The notes below the pieces were generated by a model that did not search any database, was not told where the DNA came from, and saw nothing but the letters and a program-made list of their open reading frames with translations. From positions 464,025-528,024 of the forward strand of contig JBBHKE010001558.1 of the NCBI GenBank assembly GCA_037447655.1: a stretch of 64,000 bases of DNA. Direction: 5' to 3'. Shown one piece after another: positions 22,209 to 32,548 of this stretch. The DNA is from Zygnema cylindricum (lineage: Eukaryota > Streptophyta > Zygnematophyceae > Zygnematales > Zygnemataceae). Numbering within the stretch: position 1 is the stretch's first letter; each line of letters opens with the position of its first letter. The translations under genes were made by a program, and so were the position numbers.

Positions 22209-23103
22209 TGTTGTTCTACAACCAGCGGTGCAGGTGGAGGAGCAGCAGTAGTAGGAGAAGTAGACATGATCCACTCTCAGAAGCCATCAAGAATCCCACC
22301 TAACAGCTGTTTTCAAGTGCTTATCTAATATTATAGAAGCATCAAAACTTCCTAAAAATATACCATACTCCAGAGTAGCATAAACACTTACAACTCTTGA
22401 AGTTTCAGTACAATTGATTGAACAACTCTCAAGATTTAATTCTCACACACTCAAGATATAATTCTCAGACTTTTCCCAAAAACTGTCTCCAGTTTTACTA
22501 CTTGGAAGTTCGGATACATAAAATGTTCTAAGTCCTACTTCTTATACTTTCAGTGAGTATTTGCTCAATGTTGTTCTGCCGACAAAAGTGTACCTGAAAA
22601 GTAAGTCCAAAAACTAACGTGCAACTAAGATCAAAGCATTCCTAATTCTGCCAAACTAATCTATAATCGTACAATCAGCATTACTCATAATCTATATTCA
22701 GTGATTCTATAAATTACTATCGGTTACGTCACTCGTGATCAATTTATCAATCATGTTTGTTGACTTGATTCACATCGATCGCAGCAGCGGTGTCCTATAC
22801 CAAAACACATTCAAATCCTGCGCTGCTGCGTTGTCTGTTGCTGTACCAGATTACATCCGTGTAGACCGTAGTTGCGTTGTCCTTACATATCATATCGAAA
22901 ATCATCGCTGTTGCGTTTGTACTTTCTGCGTCGCAGCTGCGTTGACGTGTGTGTGTCCCAGCTACGTTATTTCGTTCAAAGTGACATACATTCCAAAACA
23001 CCTTTACTGTACTCAAACGTGACGCGTGTCCCTTACGCCGTAGATTTCTGTTTTTTCACTGTCACACTAATTTACTAAGACCTGAGGCATTTCAAAGTCA
23101 ACA
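22209..23103 (-). repeat. 3' LTR of element D
   Basis: Starts TGTTGACTTTGAAATG next to the polypurine tract CTTTAAGGGAG and ends ...GAACAACA. Its last bases still encode a Gag-like start, MSTSPTTAAPPPAP then LVVEQQ, although in a 3' LTR this is not followed by gag. Confidence 0.9.
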
Positions 23104-23130
23104 CTCCCTTAAAGCTTTAGACTCAATGTT

Positions 23131-23290
23131 TCAACGCAGCATGGTAGCATAGCAACGTAGCATAGCACCGCAGCATGGTAGCATAGCAGCGCAGCATAGC
23201 AACGCAACGTAGCAGCTCAGCAAATCAGCTATTCACTTAGTCCCATTATACTCTGATTAAAGACTAGCGCAGCTTGGCAGTATCGCAATG
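23131..23290 (+). repeat. Degenerate GCAGCATAGC-type short repeat next to the D polypurine tract
   Basis: Between the RNase H stop and the 3' LTR lie many imperfect copies of a 10-bp motif of the form gcagcatagc / gcaacgtagc / gcagcatggt. The same kind of motif occurs in the equivalent place in F (36300-36371) and in A2 (2105-2312). Confidence 0.7.
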
Positions 23291-23301
23291 TAGCAGTTGA
23301 T

Positions 23302-24841
23302 CTATTCACTCAATCCCACTGCATGCCTACAATACTTGAGCTTAGGAGCAAGGAGGGCTTTTGTAAGCATATCAACAATCATTTTTGAATTTGGCAGGTA
23401 GAATAATTTAATCACCCTAGAGAACACTTTTTCTCTTACTAAGTGTATTCTTACATCCATATGCTTACTTTTCAAGTGCTTACTTGGGTTAGAGGCAATG
23501 GCAATGGCAGCCTGGTTATCACACCAGATCACCTAAAGGCCAACTTGCATGTATCCCAATTCCCTGCAACATGGATTTTACCCATAGGAGTTCTTTAAGG
23601 GCCAAACTTGCTACCATTTATTCTGACTCTATCGTTGATTGTGCCGTGACCTTGTGAAGTTTGCTGCTCCAACAGCAAGTCCCGTTCCCAATTTGTAGAA
23701 CTAATCCGTGGTGGATTTCTAGCTTGGCATTTTGCCATAGCTTGCATCACTCCACGTTTGCAGCTTCACTTCTCCTCTGCCTTTTGTAAGTTTGAGGTCT
23801 TTGGTTCCTGCCAGATATCTTAAGACTCTCCTTGCTGCGTCACGGTCAGATTTTCTCGGATTCCTTAGACTCCTGCTCAGTACCCCAACTGCTGCAGCAA
23901 TATCCGGACGGGTACAGTTCATGAAATATATTAAGCTTCCCAATATTTGTCTGTACGGTGTTAGTGTCATAGGTTCATCCTCACCTGGACTTCAATATTC
24001 ACTAATATTGACACCTGGTTCTGTTTCTTCTCCCTTTAGATTTTGCCGAAACTCCATTGGAGTTAAACATCATTTTGCCCCCCGCATTCCATACTTATCT
24101 AAAATGTTTCCAATTGCCTCTTTTTTAGTCAATTTTCTTAACCTCTTATTTCTATCCCTCTCTACATGGATACCCAAAATATTTTTTGCCTCACCTAGGT
24201 CTTTCATTTCGAACCGTGAATTTAACGCACTTTTGATTTTGTTAATTTCAGCCATTGATTTGCTAGTTAACAGTAAATCATTTACATATACAGCTATATA
24301 CAATATCCCATCCTCGCGCTTTAGAACATAGACAGAGTGATCAGAACTTATCATTTGAAATCCTTAACTAGTTAAAAATTCATCTAGCTTTAGATTCCAT
24401 TGTTGGGGGCTTGTTTTAGGCCGTACAGATATTTTAACAATTTGCATACTAAGTGCTCTTTTCTTGGCTTTGCATACATTTCATGATGCTGCATGTAAAT
24501 TGTCTCCTCTAGTTCTCCATGCAAAAAGGCCGTCTTTACATCCATCTGATGTATTTCTATGTTTTCAATAGCAGCTAAGAATAGCAAAATCTTAACTGTC
24601 GGAAATCTTACAACAGAAGAGAATGTTTCTTTAAAATCAATTCATTCCTTTTGATTATATACATTTGCAACAAGTTTGACCTTGTATCGTTCAATGGTGT
24701 TATCAAGATTTAACTTCACCTTGAATACCCATTTGTTGCCGATCGCTTTTCGGTTCGGAGGAAGGTCCACAAGCTCCCATGTCTGAGCCTCTATGATTGA
24801 CTTCCTTTCGTTGTATGCTGCCTCAATCCAGTGATTCCGTT
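23302..24841 (-). pseudogene. Element D: RT and RNase H remnants
   Basis: Pieces at 23302-23532 (WCDNQAAIAIASN and KHMDVRIHLVREKV of RNase H), 23719-23970 (YRQILGSLIYFMNCTRPD, TWSDASYGKMPS), 24070-24354 and 24390-24587 ([19 protein letters not shown]). The RT catalytic box reads YVND instead of YVDD, which would abolish polymerase activity. Several stops and small indels separate the pieces. The sequence is closest to element F. Confidence 0.88.
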
Positions 24842-24845
24842 CTGG

Positions 24846-26160
24846 TTACGAGAAGGCTTCCCGGATGGTCAGAGGCTCTCTTGATGCTGCCGAGTAGGCA
24901 AAGTGTGAGCTTGCTTGCTGATGGCTGCTGGATATTCTCTTCCTCGGAAATTCTAAAGCTGAGATCGTCGGTTCTCGCGCATTGTGCTGATTGTGCTGGA
25001 TGCGATTCGTTTGCATTGTCCACTGTTGATCTGGTTGAAGCTGAACTTGTTTTGGAACTTCTAGTGGAACTTCAAGAATTGTGGACTCCTTGGTTACCAC
25101 CGGAAAGGTTTGCACTTGCGGGGTAATTTCATGAATGCAATCTAAAATGACATATTCCTGTACTTTTTGCTGCTTTTGCTGCTCTTTCATTTCCAACAAA
25201 TTTATCGAATCTTGTTCATCTTTGACAATAATGTTTTTTGCTACAACTATTTTCTGACTTTCCAACACAAAGACTCGATAACGTTTTGAGTGATCATCAT
25301 ATCCCAAAAAAATACCTGGTAATCCCTTCGGTTCCAGTTTCCATCTTTTAGTAGATGTATCTAAGATGAAGCATTTATTACCAAAGACATTGAAATGACT
25401 AACATTTGGTTTTTCACCAGTCAAGAGCTCGTAAGGAGTTGTTTTTATCGACCTTGATCCAATCTTATTCTTAATATAAAATGCACAATTTAGAGCCTCA
25501 GCCCAGAATTTCGGACCCATATTCTTTTCTGGAAGCATTGACTTAGAGCTCTTCGTAAGTGTTCTATTTAACCTCTCAGAAACCCCATTTTGTTTTGGTG
25601 AATATGGAACAGTCAAAAGATGACTTAAACCTTCATCAAGTAAAAAGGTTTCAAATTCCTTCGAGGTATATTCCCCACCATTGTCCAATCTGAACTCCAA
25701 AACTGGTAAATTATGTAGTTTTTCAACCCATGCTTTATACTGTTTGAAGTGATCAAACACTTCGCTCTTTTGTTTTATGAAATATACTTTTGTAAACCTA
25801 GAAAAATCATCTATGAAGGTGACCATATATTTCATCCCCCCTACAGATGGTACCTTCGCATGCCGAAAAACATCCTAATGAATTTGTTGTAAAAGTCTCG
25901 TTGACCGATGCTCAGACTTTTTAGGAATTGGCACTCTGTGGATTTTGCCTAAGGCGCAGCCACCAAATGTTTTTACCGGCTGATCTGTGATCGTGACACC
26001 ATCTACTTTGCCAACAAATACCGTTTTTTTCAAACTATCATAATTTACATTGCCTAATCTTTAATGCCACAACTCATCTAAATGCAAAACACTGAAGTAC
26101 AAAACATCATTCTCCTTGGTATTAGCCATATCCATGCGGTACATCTTGCTTATATCTTTA
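24846..26160 (-). pseudogene. Element D: integrase remnant
   Basis: The main open piece (24846-25835, 329 codons) starts at MKYMVTFIDDFSRF, has FRLDNGGEY and NGVSERLNRT (second Asp and Glu of D,D35E), and continues through LPGIFLGYDDHSKRYRVF into a Gln/Pro-rich linker. Upstream, to 26160, the HHCC region is damaged (LWH, stop, RLGNVNYDSL) and a stop replaces the Ser before the first catalytic Asp. Confidence 0.88.
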
Positions 26161-27065
26161 ATACCTGTAACTTCAACCTCGCCATTCTTCCTAAAAACCT
26201 GACGACCATTTTTCAAATTGACCTCAAAACCTTTATTTTTTACCTACGAAGTAGAAAACATTTTTTTCTTAAAGTCACGCACAAATAAGACATTGTGAAG
26301 GGTCCTTTCAATTGCTTTGCCTTCTACATTGACTAGCAAAGATATATCACCCACGACACAAGTCTGAACACTCATTTCAGAAGCATAATAGATAATTTTT
26401 TCCTATGTTGATTTCAGATTTTTGAAGATAGCTTTGTTCCAGCACATGTGGGCTGATGCACATGTATCCATTATCCATCCAGGGTCCTTTGGGCCCTCCA
26501 TCCCCGCCGCCATTGGAAATAGATCAGTTTCATTGTCCTCAAAAAATGTTAAAGTTTCGCTTTGGAGTGACGAAAAAGCCAAAAATAGTGCATTTCCACG
26601 AGGTGTTGGCCTCGTAAAGTTTTTCTAAAACTAACTTTGTTGACATCTCGGCCTATATAATTTTATATCGTTAGCCTTTTTAATTTTAGGACAGAACTTG
26701 TATCCATGACCTCTTTAACTACAATAGAAGCATGCATTGTTTAATTGTTTATTTCCACCCTGATAAAACTGTCTGAATTGATTCTATTGATCAAACTAAT
26801 TTCTCTGATGATTAAACTGTCATTTTTTCTCAAAGTTTGAATTGAAAGCCTCTACATGCCCAGCACTAAGAATTTTAGGCGTAGCTTCATCTTCTAGTAA
26901 AATATTAATCACTAACTATAATGTCCAGCTAGCCTTATCTTTTTGTTTTAGTGTATTAGGCGCTGCCTTCATACAACGAGGGAGACCCATCATTAGTAAA
27001 GCTGCCTGTTGAAACTGAGGGAACGTGCCACCTGCACAAGCATGTGCATCTACAAGGATGCAAAT
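26161..27065 (-). pseudogene. Element D: gag C-terminal part and protease remnant
   Basis: The protease region reads GWIMDTCASAHMCW: the Gly of the DTG triad is Cys here, and C and F have DTG. The zinc knuckle (ACFYC, stop, RGHGYKFC) and the capsid end (LVDAHACAGGTFPQFQQAALLM) are recognisable but contain several stops. At 27065 the gag frame is interrupted by element E and resumes in the same frame at 31330. Confidence 0.85.
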
Positions 27066-28245
27066 TGTTGATATTTGTGTATTTTCTAGGTCTGTAATAG
27101 GATAGAAAAAGGCAGAGGCCGTCTGTCTCTAACTCCCCTCTCCAAGCCCCCACACTTGTTGTAGTCACTGAAAGCTGGATAGGGAGCTAGAGCCATGGCT
27201 GCCCATGCTCTCTAGAGAAGACAAGGGGTAAATTAGTAAGGCTTACCAAAAGGTACATGACGGACCCAGGAATTGATCCTGGTACCTACCGTCCGTCAAT
27301 ATGACCATAGCCGGTGACTTTAGCTCTTAAGACTATAGCTAGCGTTACAACGTGTGAGGTTTGATAAATATTATTATAGTTACACAAAGACTAGTTCATT
27401 TAACTGGAAATATATACGTATTGCATAGATAAAGTTATAGATAGTACGGAGTACGTATTTCTTTATAAAAACGGATACCGCGCATTTGGTTCGACCGCGA
27501 AACAAATACCGCGCGACTATTTCCAACGGCTAGAAATGTAGCCGGATTTGTCGGACGGCCACGATAGGCGCCGCGATCACGGGATATGTACTTTTGGCGG
27601 TTTACGGTCATCGCCACATAGGATGACACGTGGCACTTCAACATTGGATTGCGGCGCCACTGGAGATTACGGGAACAAATAGATTTATGACATGTGTCGA
27701 CATTTCAGCCATATCGTACGATTGTCGTACAAAAAGTACACCGGCACCTGTACTTACCTGTACGGTACAGTAAAGTGATTGGTGCCGTACGTCAGTAGAT
27801 AGGGTCTTAGAGTGAGAATAGGACTTAGAATTTTTCACTAGGTAGTCGCCTCTCCCAAAGAGCATCTTGTATAAATGGCAAACTTTGGCCAACCATAACT
27901 ATCAATTTACTTGACCATTTTCAGTGATTCTTTTTGCTGCGGACTCAGGGGAGTCTAGGCTACACAGGGTTGTAGTTGGTCAGAGTGTTTGCTTGCCAGG
28001 GTGGCTACATTTCTGAGGGAAAGTCAAAGTGGGGAATGTTATCCAACTGTCATATTCTAACTTTGCATTCTGTGGTGGAACTGAGCACACAGAAAGTCTT
28101 ATTTCACAGGGGTGAAGCTATATTGGGGTTCTGACTGTCAAGGGATCGGTCATTTGGGTTTATATCAAGTTAGAAGTCGGCACTATCTAGATTAGCTTCT
28201 TTCGATGTGCCTACTCTGAGGGCCATGGGAGGTCTCAGAGTTTCA
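27066..28245 (+). repeat. 5' LTR of element E
   Basis: A 1180-bp LTR with a candidate TATA box TATAAA at 27870-27875. Around 27245-27360 it carries the antisense tRNA-like module: GACGGAC (27259-27265), CCAGG, loop AATTGAT, CCTGG, TACCTACC, GTCCGTC (27291-27297), a perfect two-part hairpin. Its terminal ~30 bp resemble the end of the B LTR. Confidence 0.93.
27245..27360 (-). other. Antisense tRNA-like module in the E 5' LTR
   Basis: Read on the minus strand it gives TAGCTATAGTCTTAAGAGC, GGCTATGGTC, then CCAGGATCAATTCCTGG. The last part looks like a tRNA T-arm with a perfect 5-bp stem and 7-nt loop, and is close to the box B consensus. The upstream part resembles a D-arm/box A. It is shared with the B LTRs, so either an ancestral LTR captured a tRNA or SINE sequence, or the resemblance is convergent. 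Function is not known. Confidence 0.45.
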
Positions 28246-28258
28246 GGTTATGGGCCCA
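28246..28258 (+). promoter_or_regulatory. Primer-binding site of element E
   Basis: A perfect GGTTATGGGCCCA directly after the LTR end TTTCA. The gag start codon (28250-28252) lies inside it. Confidence 0.94.
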
Positions 28259-29320
28259 CCATCTAGGGTGCCTTTGTTTGATGGAACAGGCTTCACGTAT
28301 TGGGCGTTTACAATGGAGGGATTGCTTTTCGAGAAGCACTTATGGGGAATTGTTTCGGGACAAGTGAGATGTCAGCCACCTAGCTTTGGAGGAGCTTACT
28401 ATGGAGATTCATCTGAGGCTGCCCAGAATATCAACCGGAGTTCAAATGCAACGGAAGGTGAAGGGAAAAATCTTTCCGTGGATGGGGAAATAGGGGAGAA
28501 GGAAAAAGGGACACCTATAGTGAGGGGAGCTAGGCTCTCAGCTATGGTACCACTTGTAGGGATTAAAACTGAAGAAAATGACAGAAAAATATGGGAATAC
28601 AAAAACACTATAGCAAAACATCTCATACTTAGATATGTGTCTAAGTCGATAGCTATCACTCTTTTAAGTCTAACCAAGTCTTCAGAGATATGGGAAGCAC
28701 TAATTCAGATTTATAAGAGTGAGACTATTCAGAGGCAGCAATTAGTAAAACAGGAAATAGAGGCCTACGTTTATAAAGGCGGTAGCATGATAGAGTTTTG
28801 CAATGATATTGCTGCGTTATATGTTGAGCTTACTAGTGCGGGATATGTAGAATCTGAGGAGAGTAAGATTAATACACTACTTATGAAACTCCCAGATGAG
28901 TACGAAAACATCATTTGTCGTATGCAGGCAATGGATGGCTCCTCATGGACTTGGAGCTTTACCATGGGGATAATTCTTGTGAGGGAAAGCACTTTGGAGC
29001 TTCGTAGGGGAAGGGACAGGGTCAATGCATTTTATGCTGGTGGTGATTGGCGGAAGCGTGATGAGAGGAACGGCGGTGACGAGCGGAAGCGTGATGAGAG
29101 GAACGGTGGTGACGAGCGGAAGCGTGATGAGAGGAACGGTGGTGACGAGCGGAAGCATGATGAGAGAAAGAAAGACAAAGGTAAACCTTATCGGAACTTT
29201 GGTGGAAAGAGAGGGAGAGGAAAAGAAAGGGGAGCTTTGAAAAAAGAGGTTTGCTTCTTTTGTAGGGAACCGGGTCATTATATGGAGGAATGCGTTTGTA
29301 AGGAAAAACTTAGAAGTTAG
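28250..29320 (+). CDS. gag: Open gag gene of element E
   Basis: 356 codons, uninterrupted, starting at the ATG inside the primer site: MGPPSRVPLFDGTGFTYWAF. It has the copia Gag (UBN2-like) core: LTKSSEIWEALIQIYKSETIQ, YKGGSMIEFCNDIAALYVEL, then LLMKLPDEYENIICRM. A basic region follows with an 11-residue repeat (RKRDERNGGDE, three full copies and a partial one, encoded by 33-bp units from 29051). It ends with a zinc knuckle CFFCREPGHYMEEC. The product would form the virus-like particle and bind RNA. It is the only intact gag in the window. It ends in TAG, and the same frame is open again right after. Confidence 0.85.
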   Translation: MGPPSRVPLFDGTGFTYWAFTMEGLLFEKHLWGIVSGQVRCQPPSFGGAYYGDSSEAAQNINRSSNATEGEGKNLSVDGEIGEKEKGTPIVRGARLSAMVPLVGIKTEENDRKIWEYKNTIAKHLILRYVSKSIAITLLSLTKSSEIWEALIQIYKSETIQRQQLVKQEIEAYVYKGGSMIEFCNDIAALYVELTSAGYVESEESKINTLLMKLPDEYENIICRMQAMDGSSWTWSFTMGIILVRESTLELRRGRDRVNAFYAGGDWRKRDERNGGDERKRDERNGGDERKRDERNGGDERKHDERKKDKGKPYRNFGGKRGRGKERGALKKEVCFFCREPGHYMEECVCKEKLRS

Positions 29321-29323
29321 AAT

Positions 29324-30187
29324 GTGGATGAGGAGGAAGAAAGGGAAGAGGAGAAGGAGGATGAAGATATTTTAGATCTTCTCCGGATTAGTAGTATGGG
29401 GAAGAGAGAAAAGCACACAGAAATTGCACGAAGGCAACAGTGTGCTTTTGGAGGTATAAGAGAAGTAAAGAGAGAGGAGGTACTTGAGGATGTCGAGGAG
29501 TGTAAAGTGTATGACTTAGAAATGAGAAAGTCAGATCTAGGATCCATAAGTGAAAACGGGAAAGAAAAAATTAATGAGGATAATTTTATAGGTATTTTCG
29601 AATTAGAAAACTGGTCGGAAAGGGAGACCTCAACGGATTCCAAAGAAAGAGGAGAAGTGAAACTAGAAGGGGTTTTTAAAGGTTTAGGGGAGGAGAAATA
29701 CTTATTGGGAATAAATTTAGAAAGAGAGAGCGGAAAGAAATACATGGGAGAGAGTGAGGAAAGTTCAATTTTTGCGGGTAATGGGTTTGACATAGCTAAA
29801 GGGAGTGATGGTATTTATGAAGGTGTGCCTGTAAAAGGGTTAGCATCTGAGTGTATATTGCAGATTGGAGATGGGGCTGGCTGTTTGGATCGCAAGAGGG
29901 AAATTGGTTTGTGTGTGGATGAAAAAGTGACGAGGTGGATAAAATCTTTGCTCGGATTTATAAAAAGTGGGATGTTAAATAAAATGTGTGATGCAATTAT
30001 TATTTCAGTTCATTTAATGCACTGTGTTAAAATACTTAAGTTTTATGAAAGGAAAAGGAAAAAGGAAAAAGAAAAAGAAAAAGGGGAGGAGGTGTTAGTT
30101 TACTTGTTTGTGGAAGTTGAAAGAAAAGGACTAGAAAATAAGGGGAGTGTTGATATTTGTGTATTTTCTAGGTCTGTAATAGGATAG
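29324..30187 (+). CDS. Open remnant of an internally deleted pol in element E
   Basis: 287 codons in the same frame as gag, separated by one TAG (29318-29320) and with no ATG at its start (the first usable codon is GTG). It begins acidic (DEEEEREEEKEDEDILDLL), then ARRQQCAFGG, matching the linker of element B just before the protease active site. Then comes a jump to GLGEEKYLLGINLER, similar to IGEAKYILGIQVGRD of the B RT, and to a decayed RNase H: SDGIYEGVPVK, LQIGDGAGC, WIKSLLGFIKSGM. Catalytic motifs are absent. It ends in a Lys/Glu-rich stretch running into the 3' LTR. It is open despite deletion, so either young or maintained. Confidence 0.6.
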   Translation: MDEEEEREEEKEDEDILDLLRISSMGKREKHTEIARRQQCAFGGIREVKREEVLEDVEECKVYDLEMRKSDLGSISENGKEKINEDNFIGIFELENWSERETSTDSKERGEVKLEGVFKGLGEEKYLLGINLERESGKKYMGESEESSIFAGNGFDIAKGSDGIYEGVPVKGLASECILQIGDGAGCLDRKREIGLCVDEKVTRWIKSLLGFIKSGMLNKMCDAIIISVHLMHCVKILKFYERKRKKEKEKEKGEEVLVYLFVEVERKGLENKGSVDICVFSRSVIG

Positions 30188-31329
30188 AAAAAGGCAGAGG
30201 CAGTCTGTCTCTAACTCCCCTCTCCAAGCCCCCACACTTGATGTAGTCCCTGAAAGCTAGATAGAGAGCTAGAGCCATGGCTGCCTATGCTCTCTAGAGA
30301 AGACAAGGGGTAAATTAGTAAGACTTACCAAAAGGTACATGACAGACCCACGAATTGATCCTGGTACCTACCGTCCGTCAACATGACCATAGCCGGTGAC
30401 TTTAGCCGTTTAGACTAGAGCTAGCTTTACATCGTGTGAGGTTTGATAAATATTATTATAGTTACACAAAGACTAGTTCATTTAACTGGAAATATATACA
30501 TATTGCATAGATAAAGTTATAGATTGTACGGAGTACGTATTTCTTTATAAAAACGGATACCGCGCATTTGGTTCGACCGCGAAACAAATACCGCGCGACT
30601 ATTTCCAACGGCTAGAAATGTAGCCGGATTTGATCGGACGGCCACGATAGGCGCCGCGATCACGGGATATGTACTTTTGGCGGTTTACGGTCATCGCCAC
30701 ATAGGATGACACGTGGCACGTCAACATTGGATTTGCGGCGCCACTGGAGATTACGGGAACAAATAGATTTATGACATGTGTCGACATTTCAGCCATATCG
30801 TACGATTGTCGTACAGAAAGTACACCGGCACCTGTACATATGTGTACGGTACAGTAAAGTGATTGGTGCCATACGTCAGTAGATAGGGTCTTAGAGTGAG
30901 AATAGGACTTATAATTTTTCACAAGGTAGTCGCCTCTCCTAGAGAGCATCTTGTATAAATGGCAAACTTTGGCCAGCCATAACTATCAATTTACTTGACC
31001 ATTTTCACTGATTCTTTTTGCTGCGGACTCAGGGGAGTCTACGCTACACAGGGGTGCAGTTGGTCAGAGTTTTTGTCTGCCAGGGTGGCTGCATTTGAAA
31101 GGGAAAGTCAAAGTGGGGAATGTTATCCAACAGTCATATTCTAACTTTGCATTCTGTGGTGGAACTGAGCACACAGAAAGTCTTATTTCACAGGGGTGAA
31201 GCTATATTGGGGTTCTGACTGTCAAGGGATCAGTCATTTGGGTTTATATCAAGTTAGGAGTCGGCACTATCTAGATTAGCTTCTTTGGATCTGCCTACTC
31301 TGAGGGCCAATGGAGGTCTCAGAGTTTCA
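30148..31329 (+). repeat. 3' LTR of element E
   Basis: A 1182-bp LTR, partner of 27066-28245, with TATAAAT at 30954-30960. The tRNA-like hairpin has mismatches here (GACAGAC instead of GACGGAC, CCACG instead of CCAGG), unlike the perfect form in the 5' LTR. Confidence 0.93.
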
Positions 31330-31748
31330 CAAATTTTTTTAGCATATTCAGCCATCGTACCACCAGTGTACTTATAGTCCCAAATTTTTCCAGCCAGGAG
31401 AAGCTCTTCTTGGACATTAGCTTTTTCATAATTATTTTTGAGAGACTTCCACATATCTATTGCCTTTTTCATTTTTATCCTAGACATAGCTAAGTCCTCA
31501 GAAATACAGAATTTTGAAATAGACCGAGCATGTGTATTTTTCTTAGACCAAGATAGATCAGATTCATCGAGCGAACCATCCAATATATCCAACAGATTTA
31601 CATTCTCAAAGTGAGTCTCCACCATATCTGCCCAATAAACATCTTTGTCCCCTAAAAAAATAGGAATTCTTGATGACACGCCCATACCTTGTTGTTCTTC
31701 AACCACCGGTGCAGGTGGAGGAGCAACAGTAGTAGTAGAAGTAGACAT
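31330..31748 (-). pseudogene. Element D: N-terminal part of gag, starting inside the LTR
   Basis: Open from ATG at 31748, which lies 59 bases inside the 5' LTR: MSTSTTTVAPPPAP, VVEEQQG, then MGVSSRIPIFLGDKDVYWADM. It then covers MKKAIDMWKSLKNNYEKANVQEE and YTGGTMAEY. The frame passes through the LTR end and the primer site without a stop, as in element F. The conserved Trp is TGG. It is interrupted at 31334 by element E. Confidence 0.8.
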
Positions 31749-32548
31749 GATACACTCTCAGAAACTATCAAGAATCCTACCTAACGGTTGTTTTCAAGTG
31801 CTCACCAAATCTTATAGAAGCATCAAAACTTCACAAAAATCTACGAGAATTTAGAGCAATATAAACATTCAGAACTTTCAAAGGTTTAATACAATTAACT
31901 TAACAACACACAAGATATAATACTCCAAAGTTTCCCAAAAATTGTCTGCAGTTTTACTACTTGGAAGTCTAGATACATAAAAAAAAATTAACTTCTATTT
32001 CTTATACTCTCAGTGTGTATCTGCTTAGTAACATTCTGCCGACAAAAGTGAGTCAAAAAACTAACCTGCAACTAAGATCAAGCATTCATAAATCCGCCAA
32101 ACTAATTTATAATCGTATAATCAGCATTACTCATAATTTATAATGAGTGATTTTATAAATCACTGTCGGTTAAGTCACTCGTGATCTTTTTATCAATCAT
32201 GTCCGTTGACTTGATTCACATCCATCGTAGCAGCTGTGTCTTATTCAAAAACACATTCAAATCTTGCGGAGCTGCATTGTCCCTTGCTGTACCAGATTAC
32301 ATCCGCGTTGACCGCAGTTGCGTAGTCCGTAGATATCATATGGAAAATCATCGCAGTTACGTTTGTACTTTCAGCGTCGCAGCTGCGTTGACTTGTGTGT
32401 GTCCAGCTGCATTGTTTCGTTCAAAGTGACACACATTCCAAAACACCTATACTATACTCGAACGTGACGCGTGTCCTTTACGTCGTAGATTACTGTCTTT
32501 TCACCGTCACACTAATTTACTAAGGCCTGAAGCTTTCCAAAGTCAACA
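31690..32548 (-). repeat. 5' LTR of element D
   Basis: An 859-bp LTR, partner of 22209-23103, starting TGTTGACTTTGG and ending GAACAACA. The adjoining primer site is mutated (AGGTATGGGC instead of GGTTATGGGC). Confidence 0.9.

Larger units (their letters stand above)
27066..31329 (+). mobile_element. Internally deleted copia derivative E with open reading frames
   Basis: A 4264-bp element with LTRs 27066-28245 and 30148-31329, starting TGTTGATATTTG and ending GAGTTTCA, and a perfect target duplication CAAAT (27061-27065 and 31330-31334). It has an intact primer site and polypurine tract (aaggggag, 30140-30147). It encodes an open gag and an open pol remnant that has lost the protease active site, integrase and the RT core. 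Gag and LTR termini are related to element B, a possible source of helper enzymes. Confidence 0.94.
22209..32548 (-). mobile_element. Copia-superfamily retrotransposon D (carries element E inside)
   Basis: LTRs lie at 22209-23103 (3', 895 bp) and 31690-32548 (5', 859 bp). The target duplication is imperfect: TAGTT at 22204-22208 and TAATT at 32549-32553. The satellite phase is preserved across the element (…gtgtaatt | taatttagg…), which supports a simple insertion. The pol genes are in copia order on the minus strand but carry many stops, the protease triad is DTC and the RT box is YVND, so the copy is dead. Element E is inserted in its gag. Confidence 0.92.

Noticed and set aside
27435-27892. 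Small open frames in the E LTR (also 30599-30949) and in the D LTR (22735-23078)
   Set aside because: They lie in LTR sequence, are not conserved in frame between the two LTR copies, and show no recognisable domain.
29317-29793. Minus-strand open frame opposite the E pol remnant
   Set aside because: Ser/Phe/Leu-rich shadow of an acidic coding region on the other strand.
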